Notes: a model not told the origin generated them from the sequence alone. A stretch of DNA of 50,753 bases from Flavobacteriaceae bacterium (GCA_947459635.1 CANHEA010000009.1:1-50753), one strand, 5' to 3'. Counted from the stretch's first letter, positions 1-8,303 are shown. Translations and numbers: made by a program.

Positions 1-53
1 ATAGTAATAAAATAAGCTTCTTCAGTGGTAGTGGCTTTGTATTTTGTTGACAT
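1..53 (-). CDS. REP-associated (IS200-like) tyrosine transposase, N-terminal fragment
   Basis: Reading leftward from an ATG at 51-53 gives MSTKYKATTTEEAYFIT before the window ends. This matches, from memory, the start of the small Y1 (HUH) REP-associated tyrosine transposases common in Flavobacteria. Those proteins nick single-stranded DNA at REP hairpins and are about 180-200 aa, so only about 9% is visible and no catalytic residue can be checked. A hairpin of REP type lies upstream at 127-141, as expected for this class. The identification rests on 17 residues plus that hairpin. Confidence 0.6.
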   Translation of the reverse strand, partial: MSTKYKATTTEEAYFIT

Positions 54-126
54 GGCGTTGATTTATTTTATAAATGTAAAAAAACGAATCGTATTAAGTT
101 TTGCTTAATTACATTTATTTTTGGCA

Positions 127-141
127 CGGATTGAAAATCCG
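127..141. repeat. REP-like hairpin upstream of the transposase
   Basis: The sequence CGGATT-GAA-AATCCG is a perfect 6-bp stem with a 3-nt loop. It lies 74 bp upstream of the leftward transposase start. Closely related hairpins, GCGGATT-GTA-AATCCGC, occur at 10928-10944 and 11111-11127. This supports one REP family that the transposase could act on. Confidence 0.55.
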
Positions 142-308
142 CGCTATCTAGAGTACATCCCTAGTTCGCTACGCTCGAGTGCAGTACGTGCCCATTAGCA
201 AAACGAAGCACTTGTTTTCAAAAATAACTACATTTGATTAGATTGCAAAACAGTTTTATAGAACAATCAAGGAATGCATAACAATAGTAATCTCGCTTCA
301 ATTATATA

Positions 309-581
309 ATGCAACAACCAACAAGAAAAAACAACAATGGCATCTACATCTTTTTAATGATGGTGGTCATTATACTATACGTTGTAGTTTCAGGCAATAG
401 TTCCACGTCCAGTTCCAGCAGTAGTTACGTAAAACCCTACCACACCAGAACGGGTAAAATGGTAAAGGGACACGTAAGAAAATCAGTAAGCACAAACCCA
501 AACGCAGTGAAGCGTCAGAATTACAGCAAAGGGTATCACTACCGTCACAAATACCGTTATCGAAAAACTAAAAAGGAGTAA
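309..581 (+). CDS. small membrane-anchored basic protein, copy 1
   Basis: This 90-aa protein has one hydrophobic segment at about residues 11-29, then a Ser/Thr-rich linker (30-39) and a Lys/Arg/His/Tyr-rich basic tail containing KPYHTRTGKMVKGHVRKSV. That layout fits a single-pass inner-membrane protein with a strongly cationic soluble part. I do not recognise a function. It is a near duplicate of the gene at 3394-3666: 80 of 90 residues are identical and about 70 bp of upstream DNA is also similar. It converges on the response regulator gene with an 8-bp gap. Confidence that it is real comes from the conserved duplicate. Confidence 0.7.
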   Translation: MQQPTRKNNNGIYIFLMMVVIILYVVVSGNSSTSSSSSSYVKPYHTRTGKMVKGHVRKSVSTNPNAVKRQNYSKGYHYRHKYRYRKTKKE

Positions 582-589
582 ATAGGACC

Positions 590-988
590 TTACAGCAAAT
601 ACTTGACGATATTTTCAATCGACAAGGGCTTGTTTAAATAATCAATGACATAAGGATAGCTTTTTGATTTTAGAATATCATCAGGATTATTTGAAGAACT
701 CAACACAAACAACTCCAAATTAAATTTTAATGTAGGATGCAGCAGTTTCAACTCCTCTAAAAAACTCCAACCGTCAAGAACAGGCATATTAATGTCTAAT
801 AAGGCAAGCACAGTATCCTCTTGATCTAATTGATGATTTATTTTTGCTAACGCATCAAGAGCAGTCCTTCCATTATAAAGCGTAATGGTAGGCGCTATTA
901 TTCCTGCTTTAATTAATAATTTTCTATGCAAAAAATCTATGATAGGATCATCATCAATGAGTAAAATTATCGATTTTTTCTTTACCAT
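590..988 (-). CDS. response regulator, receiver domain only (CheY-like)
   Basis: The 132-aa protein is a stand-alone receiver domain with no output domain. Acidic pocket residues are D12-D14, the phospho-acceptor is D65 (in LLDINMPVLDGW), the conserved Ser/Thr position is in LSSS near 97-99, and the conserved Lys is K120 (NKPL). It follows the histidine kinase gene at 990-3005 with a 1-bp gap, so the two are almost certainly co-transcribed and act as a pair. A single-domain regulator must signal by protein-protein contact or relay phosphate to another protein, which is not visible here. Confidence 0.92.
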   Translation of the reverse strand: MVKKKSIILLIDDDPIIDFLHRKLLIKAGIIAPTITLYNGRTALDALAKINHQLDQEDTVLALLDINMPVLDGWSFLEELKLLHPTLKFNLELFVLSSSNNPDDILKSKSYPYVIDYLNKPLSIENIVKYLL

Positions 989-989
989 A

Positions 990-3005
990 TTATATAAATT
1001 TAGGTATTGTAAAATAGAATGTACTCCCTTTATTTTCAGTAGAATCTACCCAAATATCGCCACCATGAATCGTAATGATCTTTTTACAGTGAGCCAAACC
1101 TATCCCATTGCCAGAGTAGTCATCCTCGTTGTGTAATCGCTTAAAGATGTAGAATATGTTATCAAAATGCTTTGCATCAATTCCAATACCATTATCTTCA
1201 ACGGCAAACAGCCAGTCCAAGTCTCTTTCTGTACTAGAAATGGTAACCTCTGGAACGGTATCTTTTGCCGTAAACTTTATCCCGTTACTAATTAAATTTT
1301 GAATCAATATTCTAATAAATGTCGGGTAGCAATATAATGTTGGCAACTTTTTCCAAGTTACTTTTGCGTCATATTTGTTGATACTAGTAGACAAATCTTC
1401 CTTTACTTCTAAAAGCAAGTCGTTAAAATCTACGATAGCTATTGACTCTCTTTTTTCAATACGGCTATACTCCATTAAAGCGGTTATTAAATTACGCATT
1501 CTATTTGCCGCCTTTTCTATAAAATCTAGATATAATTTGCCGTCATGGCCAAGTTTTTCTTTGTAGTCATCCTGCAATAAATTGGAATACCCCATGATGG
1601 ATAAAAGTGGTTCTTGCAAATCATGAGAAGCGATATAAGCAAAACGCTCTAGTTCGCTATTTTTGTTTATTAGTATTTGATTTTGAACAGAAAGGTCGTT
1701 TTTAGCTTTTTTTAAGGCAGTTATATCGACAGCATAACCAATCATATAAGCAAAAACGCCCTCAACAAAAAATGGAAAAAGCCTGCGATGAATGTAAAAC
1801 GTTTCTCCATTTTTGGTTATTTCATCAATATAATCAACTTGTTCTCTTGTTTCTAATGCTTGATTGAAATAATTTCTTCTACTCTGAGCTAATGCAGGAT
1901 CAAGACCCTTTAAAGCGAAATAATCGAAATCATTCTTCCCAATCAACCAATTTCTCAATTCATCATCTTTAACCCCATTTTTATTAATAAACAAATAATT
2001 ATGATCTTTATCAAAGAGCGCTATATCCGCCGGAATGTTATCTAAGACTAAATCATTAAAAATGGTTTTCTTTTTTAAATTATCTTCTACGTTTATCGTC
2101 TTGGTGATGTTCTTTATGGATCCTTCTAGAATAATTCTGTTTTGTCTATGAACGACTTTAGAATTAAGTTCAAACCAGATAATTTCTTCGTTTACTATAA
2201 ACCTACCAATAAAATTAAGTTCATCGGTTGCTACGTCAATTTGCTCAAATTTATCTTGTAATGCCACATAATCATCAGGGTAAAACTTTAAGTATTTATC
2301 CCAATGAATGTCATTTAATGGCAATTGTACTGGAAAAATCTTTTTGAATGAATTACTGATATAAGTAAAGTAATTGGCCCCATTTTTCTTAATTACAAAT
2401 TGAAACAAAGTAATGGGAATGTTCTTGTGAATAAGATTTAATTCATTTTCCTTTATTCGTGATTGTTTGGTTTTTTCTTTCAGTTTCTTCAAAGCAGCAC
2501 CTAAAAGAATTCTATTCTTTCTGCTTTCCATCAAAAGAACGACTTGATTGGCAAGTGCTTTTAGTAACTTAATCTGATTTTCACATAGGTTGTGTTGCTT
2601 TTGATGAATGACGCAAAGTGTTCCGAATGGTAAGTTCTGCTCATCTTTCAAAACAACACCTGCATAAAAAACAACACTGGGTTCATTGACAACAAAAGGA
2701 TTATCACGAAATCGCTCCTCTTTCCTAGCATCTTCAATGATCAATAATTCCTCGTTGTGATTGATGGCATGAGCACAAAAAGAATAATCTTTGGGCGTTT
2801 CAGAAATTTCTAATCCGTGATGTGATTTAAACCATTGTCTATTTTCATCCAACAGACTTATCAATGCAATAGGCGTATTACAAATTTGAGCCGCAATTGC
2901 CGTTATATTATCAAAATCAGCATCATATTCACTGTCCAAAATACAATATGATCGCAACAATTTTAACCTTTGTTCTTCTTTTTGATGGGGTATTGGTCTA
3001 ATCAT
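990..3005 (-). CDS. hybrid-free sensor histidine kinase, GAF-PAS-PAS-HisKA-HATPase
   Basis: The 671-aa kinase carries a GAF domain at about 20-160, a PAS domain at about 195-305, a second PAS with PAC at about 320-430, a HisKA dimerisation domain with phospho-acceptor H461 (IASHDLQEPL), and a HATPase_c domain at about 550-668 with N box (NLISNGIKF), G1 (EDNGIGID) and G2 (GNGIGLAHCKKI). There is no signal peptide or membrane helix, so it should sense a cytoplasmic signal. Its partner is the receiver protein immediately downstream. The signal is unknown. The pair lies between two copies of a 90-aa membrane protein gene, which may or may not be related in function. Confidence 0.95.
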   Translation of the reverse strand: MIRPIPHQKEEQRLKLLRSYCILDSEYDADFDNITAIAAQICNTPIALISLLDENRQWFKSHHGLEISETPKDYSFCAHAINHNEELLIIEDARKEERFRDNPFVVNEPSVVFYAGVVLKDEQNLPFGTLCVIHQKQHNLCENQIKLLKALANQVVLLMESRKNRILLGAALKKLKEKTKQSRIKENELNLIHKNIPITLFQFVIKKNGANYFTYISNSFKKIFPVQLPLNDIHWDKYLKFYPDDYVALQDKFEQIDVATDELNFIGRFIVNEEIIWFELNSKVVHRQNRIILEGSIKNITKTINVEDNLKKKTIFNDLVLDNIPADIALFDKDHNYLFINKNGVKDDELRNWLIGKNDFDYFALKGLDPALAQSRRNYFNQALETREQVDYIDEITKNGETFYIHRRLFPFFVEGVFAYMIGYAVDITALKKAKNDLSVQNQILINKNSELERFAYIASHDLQEPLLSIMGYSNLLQDDYKEKLGHDGKLYLDFIEKAANRMRNLITALMEYSRIEKRESIAIVDFNDLLLEVKEDLSTSINKYDAKVTWKKLPTLYCYPTFIRILIQNLISNGIKFTAKDTVPEVTISSTERDLDWLFAVEDNGIGIDAKHFDNIFYIFKRLHNEDDYSGNGIGLAHCKKIITIHGGDIWVDSTENKGSTFYFTIPKFI

Positions 3006-3393
3006 AGTTTACGTATTTTCTATAAAAAACATTCGGCGCTCTCACAAAATAACAAAATCAAGAGTGAAAACCCGCACAAAAAAACTCGAATAAAGTTGAA
3101 ATTGTATTATCTGCAGACTAATGAACTATATCTGTAGTTCAATGGTGTAATTAGTGATGCTGCCTGTGATTTAAAACGAGCGTATTTTACCATAAACCCT
3201 GATTTTTAGGTTGTTAACCGCTACCGAGCAAATTCCCCGCTGCCGAAAGACCAAAGCCTGTAACCTGAATTCACAAATCGAAAAGCGGCTGCAGAACGGT
3301 TTCGAAAAATCACTACTTTTGATCAACTCGCAAAACCGTTTTATAGAACACATGAGAACAACATAATAATAGCAAACCCGCTTCAACCTGACT
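3006..3393. other. intergenic region upstream of the kinase and of copy 2 of the 90-aa gene
   Basis: This 388-bp stretch separates the divergent kinase and 90-aa protein genes. It has a 6-bp hairpin GAACTA-TATCTG-TAGTTC at 3123-3140. The final 70 bp or so (from GCAAAACCGTTTTATAGAACA onward) resembles the DNA upstream of copy 1 at 246-308. I see no other gene in it. Confidence 0.5.
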
Positions 3394-3666
3394 ATGCAAC
3401 AACCAACAAGAAAAAACAACAACGGCCTCTACATCCTCTTCATGATGGTGGTCATTGTACTTTACGTTGTAGTTTCAGGCAATAGTTCCACGTCCAGTTC
3501 CAGCAATAGCTACGTAAAACCCTACCACACCAGAACGGGTAAAATGGTAAAAGGACATGTAAGAAAATCAGTAAGCACAAGCCCAAACGCGGTGAAGCGT
3601 CAGAATTACAGCAAAGGGTACAACTACCGTCACAAATACCGATACCATCTAAATAAAAAAGAGTAA
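3394..3666 (+). CDS. small membrane-anchored basic protein, copy 2
   Basis: This 90-aa protein is the duplicate of the gene at 309-581, differing at 10 residues that are mostly conservative (I/L, F/L, S/N) until the last six residues. It has the same single hydrophobic segment (11-29), Ser-rich linker and basic tail. Unlike copy 1 it is followed after 2 bp by a second small membrane protein gene (3669-3905), which suggests this is the complete operon and copy 1 the partial duplicate. Function unknown; I recall similar small proteins from flavobacterial accessory regions but cannot name a family. Confidence 0.7.
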   Translation: MQQPTRKNNNGLYILFMMVVIVLYVVVSGNSSTSSSSNSYVKPYHTRTGKMVKGHVRKSVSTSPNAVKRQNYSKGYNYRHKYRYHLNKKE

Positions 3667-3668
3667 AT

Positions 3669-3905
3669 ATGAAATTTGGACTTAGAATACCATCAATTAC
3701 CAAAAGAATTGCGGCGCGAACCTCCGTAAAAAGAATCGTTCAAAACAAACTAGGATTAAAAGCACCGCGCGGTTATGGTTGGATAACCAATCCGAACAAA
3801 TTTGTCTACAACAAGGTCTATAACAAAACCTCTCGCGGCTGCTTAGTGACGCTGTTTATCTTTGCAGTCATTCCTTTAGTGCTGCTCCTGCTTATCTCAA
3901 CGTAA
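3669..3905 (+). CDS. small membrane protein, hypothetical
   Basis: The 78-aa product starts with a basic segment containing KRIAARTSVKRIVQNKLGLK and a Gly/Pro motif (APRGYGWITNP), and ends in a strongly hydrophobic helix at about 57-77. It looks like a tail-anchored or C-in membrane protein. The gene begins 2 bp after the 90-aa gene and is likely translated with it. I recall similar N-terminal motifs in small proteins from mobile regions, but no function is known to me. Confidence 0.65.
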   Translation: MKFGLRIPSITKRIAARTSVKRIVQNKLGLKAPRGYGWITNPNKFVYNKVYNKTSRGCLVTLFIFAVIPLVLLLLIST

Positions 3906-3926
3906 AGTTATTATTTGTCATTAACA

Positions 3927-3956
3927 TTGTTATGTAAACAAATTTGTTTAGTTTTG
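3927..3956 (+). promoter_or_regulatory. promoter with palindromic operator for the antitoxin-toxin pair
   Basis: A Bacteroidota-type promoter is visible: TTG at 3927-3929, a 19-bp spacer and TAGTTTTG at 3949-3956. The 16-bp perfect palindrome TAAACAAATTTGTTTA (3935-3950) fills the spacer and overlaps the -7 element. This is the expected place for an autorepressing antitoxin to bind. The start codon at 3961 is only 4 bp past the -7 element, so the mRNA may be leaderless. Confidence 0.6.
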
Positions 3957-3960
3957 TAAT

Positions 3961-4425
3961 ATGAAAAAGGATTTAAACATACTAAAAGGTATTCATCCTG
4001 GCTTCGTATTGGAACGTGAACTCGAAAAACGTCAGATACGAAAAGGAAACTTTGCACTCCAAATTCAAGAGTACCCACAAACATTATCGACCATCACAAA
4101 AGGAAAGCGCGATATGAACATTGGTTTGGCTTTAAAAATTGAACACGTGCTCGGAATTGAGGAAGGATTCTTTATGATTCTTCAAGTATATTATGATATT
4201 GAGCAGGAAAAAAAGAAACAAAATAGTGCACACCCCAATTTGTCTATAATTAGGTCAATACTTTTCTGGGACACAAAAACGGAAAAAATTGACTGGCAAA
4301 ATCAAAAAAAAGCCATCATTAAAAGAATATTCGAACGTGGCAATGAAATGGAGAAAAAAGAAATTACCAGCTTTTATGGAAACGAGACTATTTCCAAAGT
4401 CCTAAATGATGCTAAACCTGCTTAA
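3961..4425 (+). CDS. HigA-like XRE-family antitoxin with C-terminal extension
   Basis: The 154-aa protein begins with a helix-turn-helix domain of the HigA/XRE type at about 9-75 (GIHPGFVLERELEKRQI, then a short DNA-reading region and KGKRDMNIGLALKIE). A second region at about 98-145 (LFWDTKTEKIDWQ through KKEITSFYG) resembles the DUF6922-like tail that I recall from proteins paired with AbiEii toxins. Its last 20 bp overlap the toxin gene, implying translational coupling. It probably neutralises the toxin and represses its own promoter at the 3935-3950 palindrome. Role inferred from domain and pairing. Confidence 0.8.
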   Translation: MKKDLNILKGIHPGFVLERELEKRQIRKGNFALQIQEYPQTLSTITKGKRDMNIGLALKIEHVLGIEEGFFMILQVYYDIEQEKKKQNSAHPNLSIIRSILFWDTKTEKIDWQNQKKAIIKRIFERGNEMEKKEITSFYGNETISKVLNDAKPA

Positions 4426-5059
4426 TTACAATACGGTAACTCCCTTATTAAAATCGGTTTTAGCGACATTAATGGCTGCTGATGTTTTTACTGATTTTAG
4501 GTTAGTCGGTGGAACTGCACTAAGCCTCTATCGTGGGCATCGCATGTCTGTTGATATCGACCTTTTTACTGATAGAGAGTATGGTTCAGTTGATTTTGAA
4601 GCAATCGATGTTTTTTTACACAGAACATACCCTTATGTAGATACGAATGATTTTGCAGAAATTGGTTTTGGCAAATCATATTACGTGGGCGACAGCCAGG
4701 AGGATTGTATCAAATTAGACTTGTTTTACACCGATCCTTTTATTGATGAAGAATTTATTACAGACAACATCCGTATGGCAACTGTGGAAGAAATTATTGC
4801 TATGAAACTCGATGTAGTTTCCAGGATAGGCAGAAAGAAAGATTTTTGGGATATACATGAACTTAAAGACGATTACTCAATCGCTGAAATGTTTGCCCTT
4901 CATCAAAAGCGTTATCCTTACACGCACGATACAACATTACTAAAGAATAACTTTACAGATTTTAGCGAAGCAGACGATGATTTTGAACCAAACTGCCTAC
5001 GAGGCAAGCATTGGGAATTAATCAAATTAGACATGATTCAGTATAGCGCCAAATTATAA
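4406..5059 (+). CDS. AbiEii/AbiGii-type nucleotidyltransferase toxin
   Basis: The 217-aa protein has the nucleotidyltransferase signature of the AbiEii family near the N-terminus: LVGGTALSLYRGHRMSVDID, with the GG, the R-x-S and the D-x-D expected for metal and NTP binding. A later conserved Lys/Asp motif lies in EEIIAMKLDVVSRIGRKKDFWDI. Related toxins (AbiEii, MenT) transfer nucleotides to RNA targets and arrest growth during phage infection. The start is ambiguous between two adjacent Met codons at 4406 and 4409. It overlaps the antitoxin gene by 20 bp, the normal arrangement for this pair. Specific activity is inferred. Confidence 0.85.
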   Translation: MMLNLLNYNTVTPLLKSVLATLMAADVFTDFRLVGGTALSLYRGHRMSVDIDLFTDREYGSVDFEAIDVFLHRTYPYVDTNDFAEIGFGKSYYVGDSQEDCIKLDLFYTDPFIDEEFITDNIRMATVEEIIAMKLDVVSRIGRKKDFWDIHELKDDYSIAEMFALHQKRYPYTHDTTLLKNNFTDFSEADDDFEPNCLRGKHWELIKLDMIQYSAKL

Positions 5060-5193
5060 AAAAACAAGAAAATTCTATTGGTACGCTCCTCTGACAAGAG
5101 GAAATGCGGCTTATTCCTTTGCAACAATGTAACTTCATATCTCACACACACCGCTGTGCGGGCTTACGAATTATCAAAAACTCAAAGAGCAAA

Positions 5194-5215
5194 ACCTGTC
5201 TGCCGGCAGGCAGGT
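5194..5215. repeat. near-perfect 22-bp palindrome downstream of the FISUMP gene
   Basis: ACCTGTCTGCC/GGCAGGCAGGT is palindromic with one mismatch. It lies 3 bp after the stop of the leftward FISUMP gene and is followed on that strand by only four T residues. I recall CCTGCCTGCCGGCAGGCAGG palindromes as a common dispersed repeat in Bacteroidota. It might serve as a weak terminator, but the repeat reading is more likely. Confidence 0.55.
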
Positions 5216-5218
5216 AGT

Positions 5219-6283
5219 CTAATTCCTGAGGCAACGCACCGAGAAACCGTAAGTCTTATCGTTGGTGGGCCTGGCTGCGCCATAAGTGTAGAAATTCAGG
5301 CCGCGGCCCCAAGCTTCCGTCGTAAGGTCCTCTGACTCTGACGAACTCCACCAAATCGCGCCATTGCCAACGTAGCTGAAAGTCCCATCGTAGTTGCGAA
5401 AACCTGCAGGAAGACCTGAGAATCCTGATTCGTTGGTAGCTCCTGCGTTAGGGAAATTCCATAAGCCAGTGCCATCTTGTAGGGTTCCAGTTGTTTTCAT
5501 TTTGCCTCCTGCGGTATTAAAATTATTTCCGCCATCTGCATTGGGGTCAAGACAGTTGATAAGAGTACTCCATTCCCCATCTGTGGGAACATGCCAAACA
5601 TTTGGCGCCAGTTTTTTGCGCAAGGCAGGGTTGGTAGCAGAAGCTGCATCATAAATACCTGCCACAGCATACCAATTGTATAACTTGCCACATACAGCTC
5701 CGTTGGCTGTATTGTTCTCGTAATAACACCATGCGCCCGTTGTGAGATTAGCCCATGCTGTTGTGTCTTGCACCTGCGGAATTGGGGTTCCATCACTATA
5801 TTTGGATACATTCAAGTTTTGTTTGGTCAATGTTTGACTACAGATTGTTATCGATTGATAACTATTGCCGTCGATATCAGTAACTGTGGTACCTGATGTG
5901 TTTGCCGTGGTAAAACTAATTTCATTGCCATAGGCCGTTCCAAGACTGTTGGTGGCATAAGCCCTTACATAGTAAATAGTATTGGCTGCAAGACCTGTCA
6001 TGTTGCTTATGAATGTCCCACTTCCTGAACCATCGTTTGTTTTAGTGGTCAATGAAATAGTCGGATTAGCGCTCGTACTCCAACAAACTCCTTTTGCTGT
6101 TATAGCAGCGCCACCATCACTTGAAATGGTTCCTCCCGATGCAGCTGTGATGGGTGCAATTGTTGAAACCGCAGCAGTAGTTAATGTCGGCAACTCTGAT
6201 GTATTAGAATTGCCATTACCATCAGAACTTGTTGAACAAGAACAAACAAGAATCAATGCAATAAGACTAAGTATTTTCTTCAT
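5219..6283 (-). CDS. FISUMP-domain lipoprotein with fibronectin-like domain
   Basis: The 354-aa protein starts with a lipoprotein signal peptide (LILVCSC, probable lipidated C16). Residues about 34-127 form an immunoglobulin/FN3-like domain with the SSDGGAAITAKGVCWST motif seen in many Bacteroidota surface proteins. Residues about 135-354 are a FISUMP (Fibrobacter succinogenes major paralogous) domain: QTLTKQNLNVSKYSDGTPIP, GKLYNWYAV, WHVPTDGEWSTL, ESGFSGLPAGFRN, WWSSSE and the terminal YGFSVRCLRN. It is likely an outer-membrane or cell-surface lipoprotein, with no enzymatic role known. It is monocistronic with its own promoter. Confidence 0.88.
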   Translation of the reverse strand: MKKILSLIALILVCSCSTSSDGNGNSNTSELPTLTTAAVSTIAPITAASGGTISSDGGAAITAKGVCWSTSANPTISLTTKTNDGSGSGTFISNMTGLAANTIYYVRAYATNSLGTAYGNEISFTTANTSGTTVTDIDGNSYQSITICSQTLTKQNLNVSKYSDGTPIPQVQDTTAWANLTTGAWCYYENNTANGAVCGKLYNWYAVAGIYDAASATNPALRKKLAPNVWHVPTDGEWSTLINCLDPNADGGNNFNTAGGKMKTTGTLQDGTGLWNFPNAGATNESGFSGLPAGFRNYDGTFSYVGNGAIWWSSSESEDLTTEAWGRGLNFYTYGAARPTNDKTYGFSVRCLRN

Positions 6284-6324
6284 AGCAAGGGTCTTTCTTG
6301 TTTAATTATCTCTTATCTTTAAAA

Positions 6325-6354
6325 CAAATGTAGTTGAAATAACTGGTAAATCAA
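6325..6354 (-). promoter_or_regulatory. promoter of the FISUMP gene
   Basis: On the minus strand TACATTTG (6325-6332) matches the Bacteroidota TAnnTTTG -7 element, with TTG at 6352-6354 after a 19-bp spacer. Predicted transcription would begin about 35 nt upstream of the start codon. Confidence 0.5.
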
Positions 6355-6590
6355 ATTGTACATATTTTACTTGTGTAAAGTGTTGTAAAGAAACCTCTTT
6401 ACTAAGTTAATCAATTACATCGCGCAAAAGCTTCGAAAAGTGTTCTTATAAAAAACTACCCCCAGCTGCGCAAAGTCGGGAGACTTTGCGCCCTAACAAA
6501 TAATCATCTCCTCAAAGAGTGAAGCAAACTTCTAAAGCAATCGCAAAAAACGCCCAATCACCACAGTTATCACAAGTTCCCAAAAACAAT

Positions 6591-6796
6591 ATGAGATTTA
6601 GGATGTGCGATATCCGATATTACAAATCCTAAATCAAATACCCAACATCGCAAATCAAACATCCAACATCGCAAATCAAACATCCAATATCGTAAATCAA
6701 ATATCCTACATCGCAAATCAAACATCCAATATCGCAAATCAAACATCCAATATCGTAAATCAAACATCCAATATCGTAAATCAACAATCAAAACTC
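6591..6796. repeat. heptanucleotide array A1 with hairpin head
   Basis: The array begins with four GATnnnn heptamers (GATTTAG, GATGTGC, GATATCC, GATATTA) and then runs about 23 units of the opposite sense in exact 7-bp register (CGCAAAT, CAAACAT, CCAATAT and variants, giving a 21-bp higher-order unit). GATTTAGGAT at 6595-6604 pairs with ATCCTAAATC at 6626-6635. The repeat period makes both strands open as apparent seven-residue-repeat peptides, which I do not regard as proteins. A conserved segment at about 6548-6590 precedes this and the arrays at 8.3 and 9.0 kb. Confidence 0.9.
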
Positions 6797-6856
6797 CCCC
6801 CTAACGCTCACTTCTCATCACCAAAAGTAGTAACCTACTTTATGCACATATTTGTC

Positions 6857-6864
6857 TATTTTTG
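6857..6864 (+). promoter_or_regulatory. possible -7 element for the RCC1-like gene
   Basis: TATTTTTG fits TAnnTTTG 52 bp upstream of the RCC1-like start codon. No convincing -33 TTG lies at the expected distance, so this is a weak call. Confidence 0.3.
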
Positions 6865-6916
6865 TCCTGATTACTATGAAGTTAATGCCAAGCTACGCAT
6901 CCAAAAAAATTAAACA

Positions 6917-8266
6917 ATGAAAAAATTACTACTATTCGTGTTTGCAGTCCTCGTCAGCACGCAAAGTGATGCACAATGTTGGCGTAATTTTGACGCGGGC
7001 TTTAGTCATAACGTTGCCGTAAAATTGGATGGAAGCCTTTGGACGTGGGGCGGAAACCAAACTGGACAATTGGGCAATGGAACCAATTCAAATAAATACA
7101 TACCCACCAAAGTGGGTACCGATACAGATTGGCAAAGCGCTAGGACGGGACTTTTGCATACACTGGCTATAAAAACCAATGGCACTTTATGGACCTGTGG
7201 GTATAATTCTGGGGGACAACTCGGCGATGGTACAATGCTTACCAGAACTTCATTGGTACAAATCGGAAATGACCAGTGGAAAACCGCTTGTGGTGGGGAT
7301 TACTACTCTGTGGGGATCAAAACCGATGGCACTTTATGGGCTTGGGGCGAAAATAATATGGGGCAGCTGGGCATCGGGAATAACACCAGCGTAACAATTC
7401 CCACACAGGTAGGAGTTAACAACGATTGGCAATTGGTAGATGCGGGATGGCGGTATACGATGGCTTTAAAAACCGACGGGACGTTATGGGCTTGGGGTTC
7501 CGGAATCTATTTGGGCACGGGCGCAACGAATGATTCAAATGTACCCATTCCCATTGGAACTGAACAATGGCAATCCATTTCTGTTGGCGATCAGAACTTT
7601 TTTGGGATAAGAACAGATGGGACATTGTGGTGCTGGGGCAATAATAATTATTGGCAATTGGGCAATGGTACCAATAGCTTTCAATATACACCTATGCAAG
7701 TGGGCAACGCTAACGATTGGCAATCCGTGGCTGCCGGCGGCGAACAAACCATTGCAATAAAAACCGATGGAACTTTATGGGCGAGCGGGAATAATTTTGA
7801 TGGACAATTGGGAGATGGCACTACCATTGAAAGGCATACGCTTACACAAGTAGGAGAAGCAACGGATTGGGAAATGGTTTATTCCGGTAACGCTCACAGC
7901 GTGGCAAAAAAATCGAATGGAACACTTTGGGCATGGGGAAACAATCCTTATGGTCAAGTGGGGAACGGTACGACAAACACAACTTTTTCGCCGACGCAGG
8001 TCATGTGCATTCCCTTAGCAGCAGCGCAATTCTCTGACAGTACTACTCCTTACTTGATTTATCCAAACCCAACGTCAGACATCCTATATCTTAAAAACTT
8101 TAGCGCTGTCCGTGAGATTGCATTAACTGATATCTCGGGAAAAATAATGCTGGAACAAAAAGGCGATGCTTCGGAAGTTAATGTACAGCAATTGCAACCA
8201 GGGATTTATTTGCTTAGGGTGGTTACGGATGAAATGATCTATAGCGGGAAATTCATCAAAAAATAG
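6917..8266 (+). CDS. secreted RCC1-type beta-propeller protein with T9SS sorting domain
   Basis: The 449-aa protein has a signal peptide (about 1-19, cleaved near SDA-QC) and seven repeats of about 51 residues, each with a core such as KTDGTLWAWGENNMGQLG. Seven repeats predict one closed seven-bladed RCC1-like propeller. Residues about 378-449 form a type A T9SS C-terminal domain (IYPNPTSDILYL, ITDISGK-like LTDISGKIMLEQ, LQPGIYLLRV, final FIKK), which directs export across the outer membrane. The propeller probably binds a protein or ligand at the cell surface; no enzyme motif is seen. The gene is bracketed by heptamer arrays A1 and A2. Confidence 0.9.
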   Translation: MKKLLLFVFAVLVSTQSDAQCWRNFDAGFSHNVAVKLDGSLWTWGGNQTGQLGNGTNSNKYIPTKVGTDTDWQSARTGLLHTLAIKTNGTLWTCGYNSGGQLGDGTMLTRTSLVQIGNDQWKTACGGDYYSVGIKTDGTLWAWGENNMGQLGIGNNTSVTIPTQVGVNNDWQLVDAGWRYTMALKTDGTLWAWGSGIYLGTGATNDSNVPIPIGTEQWQSISVGDQNFFGIRTDGTLWCWGNNNYWQLGNGTNSFQYTPMQVGNANDWQSVAAGGEQTIAIKTDGTLWASGNNFDGQLGDGTTIERHTLTQVGEATDWEMVYSGNAHSVAKKSNGTLWAWGNNPYGQVGNGTTNTTFSPTQVMCIPLAAAQFSDSTTPYLIYPNPTSDILYLKNFSAVREIALTDISGKIMLEQKGDASEVNVQQLQPGIYLLRVVTDEMIYSGKFIKK

Positions 8267-8303
8267 AAACCACCAAAGCAATCAGGAGTTCCAAAAAAAC
8301 CAC

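Noticed and set aside
5078..5335. 85-codon open frame on the plus strand
   Set aside because: It runs through a dispersed palindrome and the 3' end of the FISUMP gene on the other strand.
6570..6913. Two overlapping open frames with seven-residue repeats (MFDLRYW type on the minus strand, TSNIANQ type on the plus strand)
   Set aside because: They are the mechanical outcome of a 7-bp repeat lacking stops in some frames; there is no start context and no family match.
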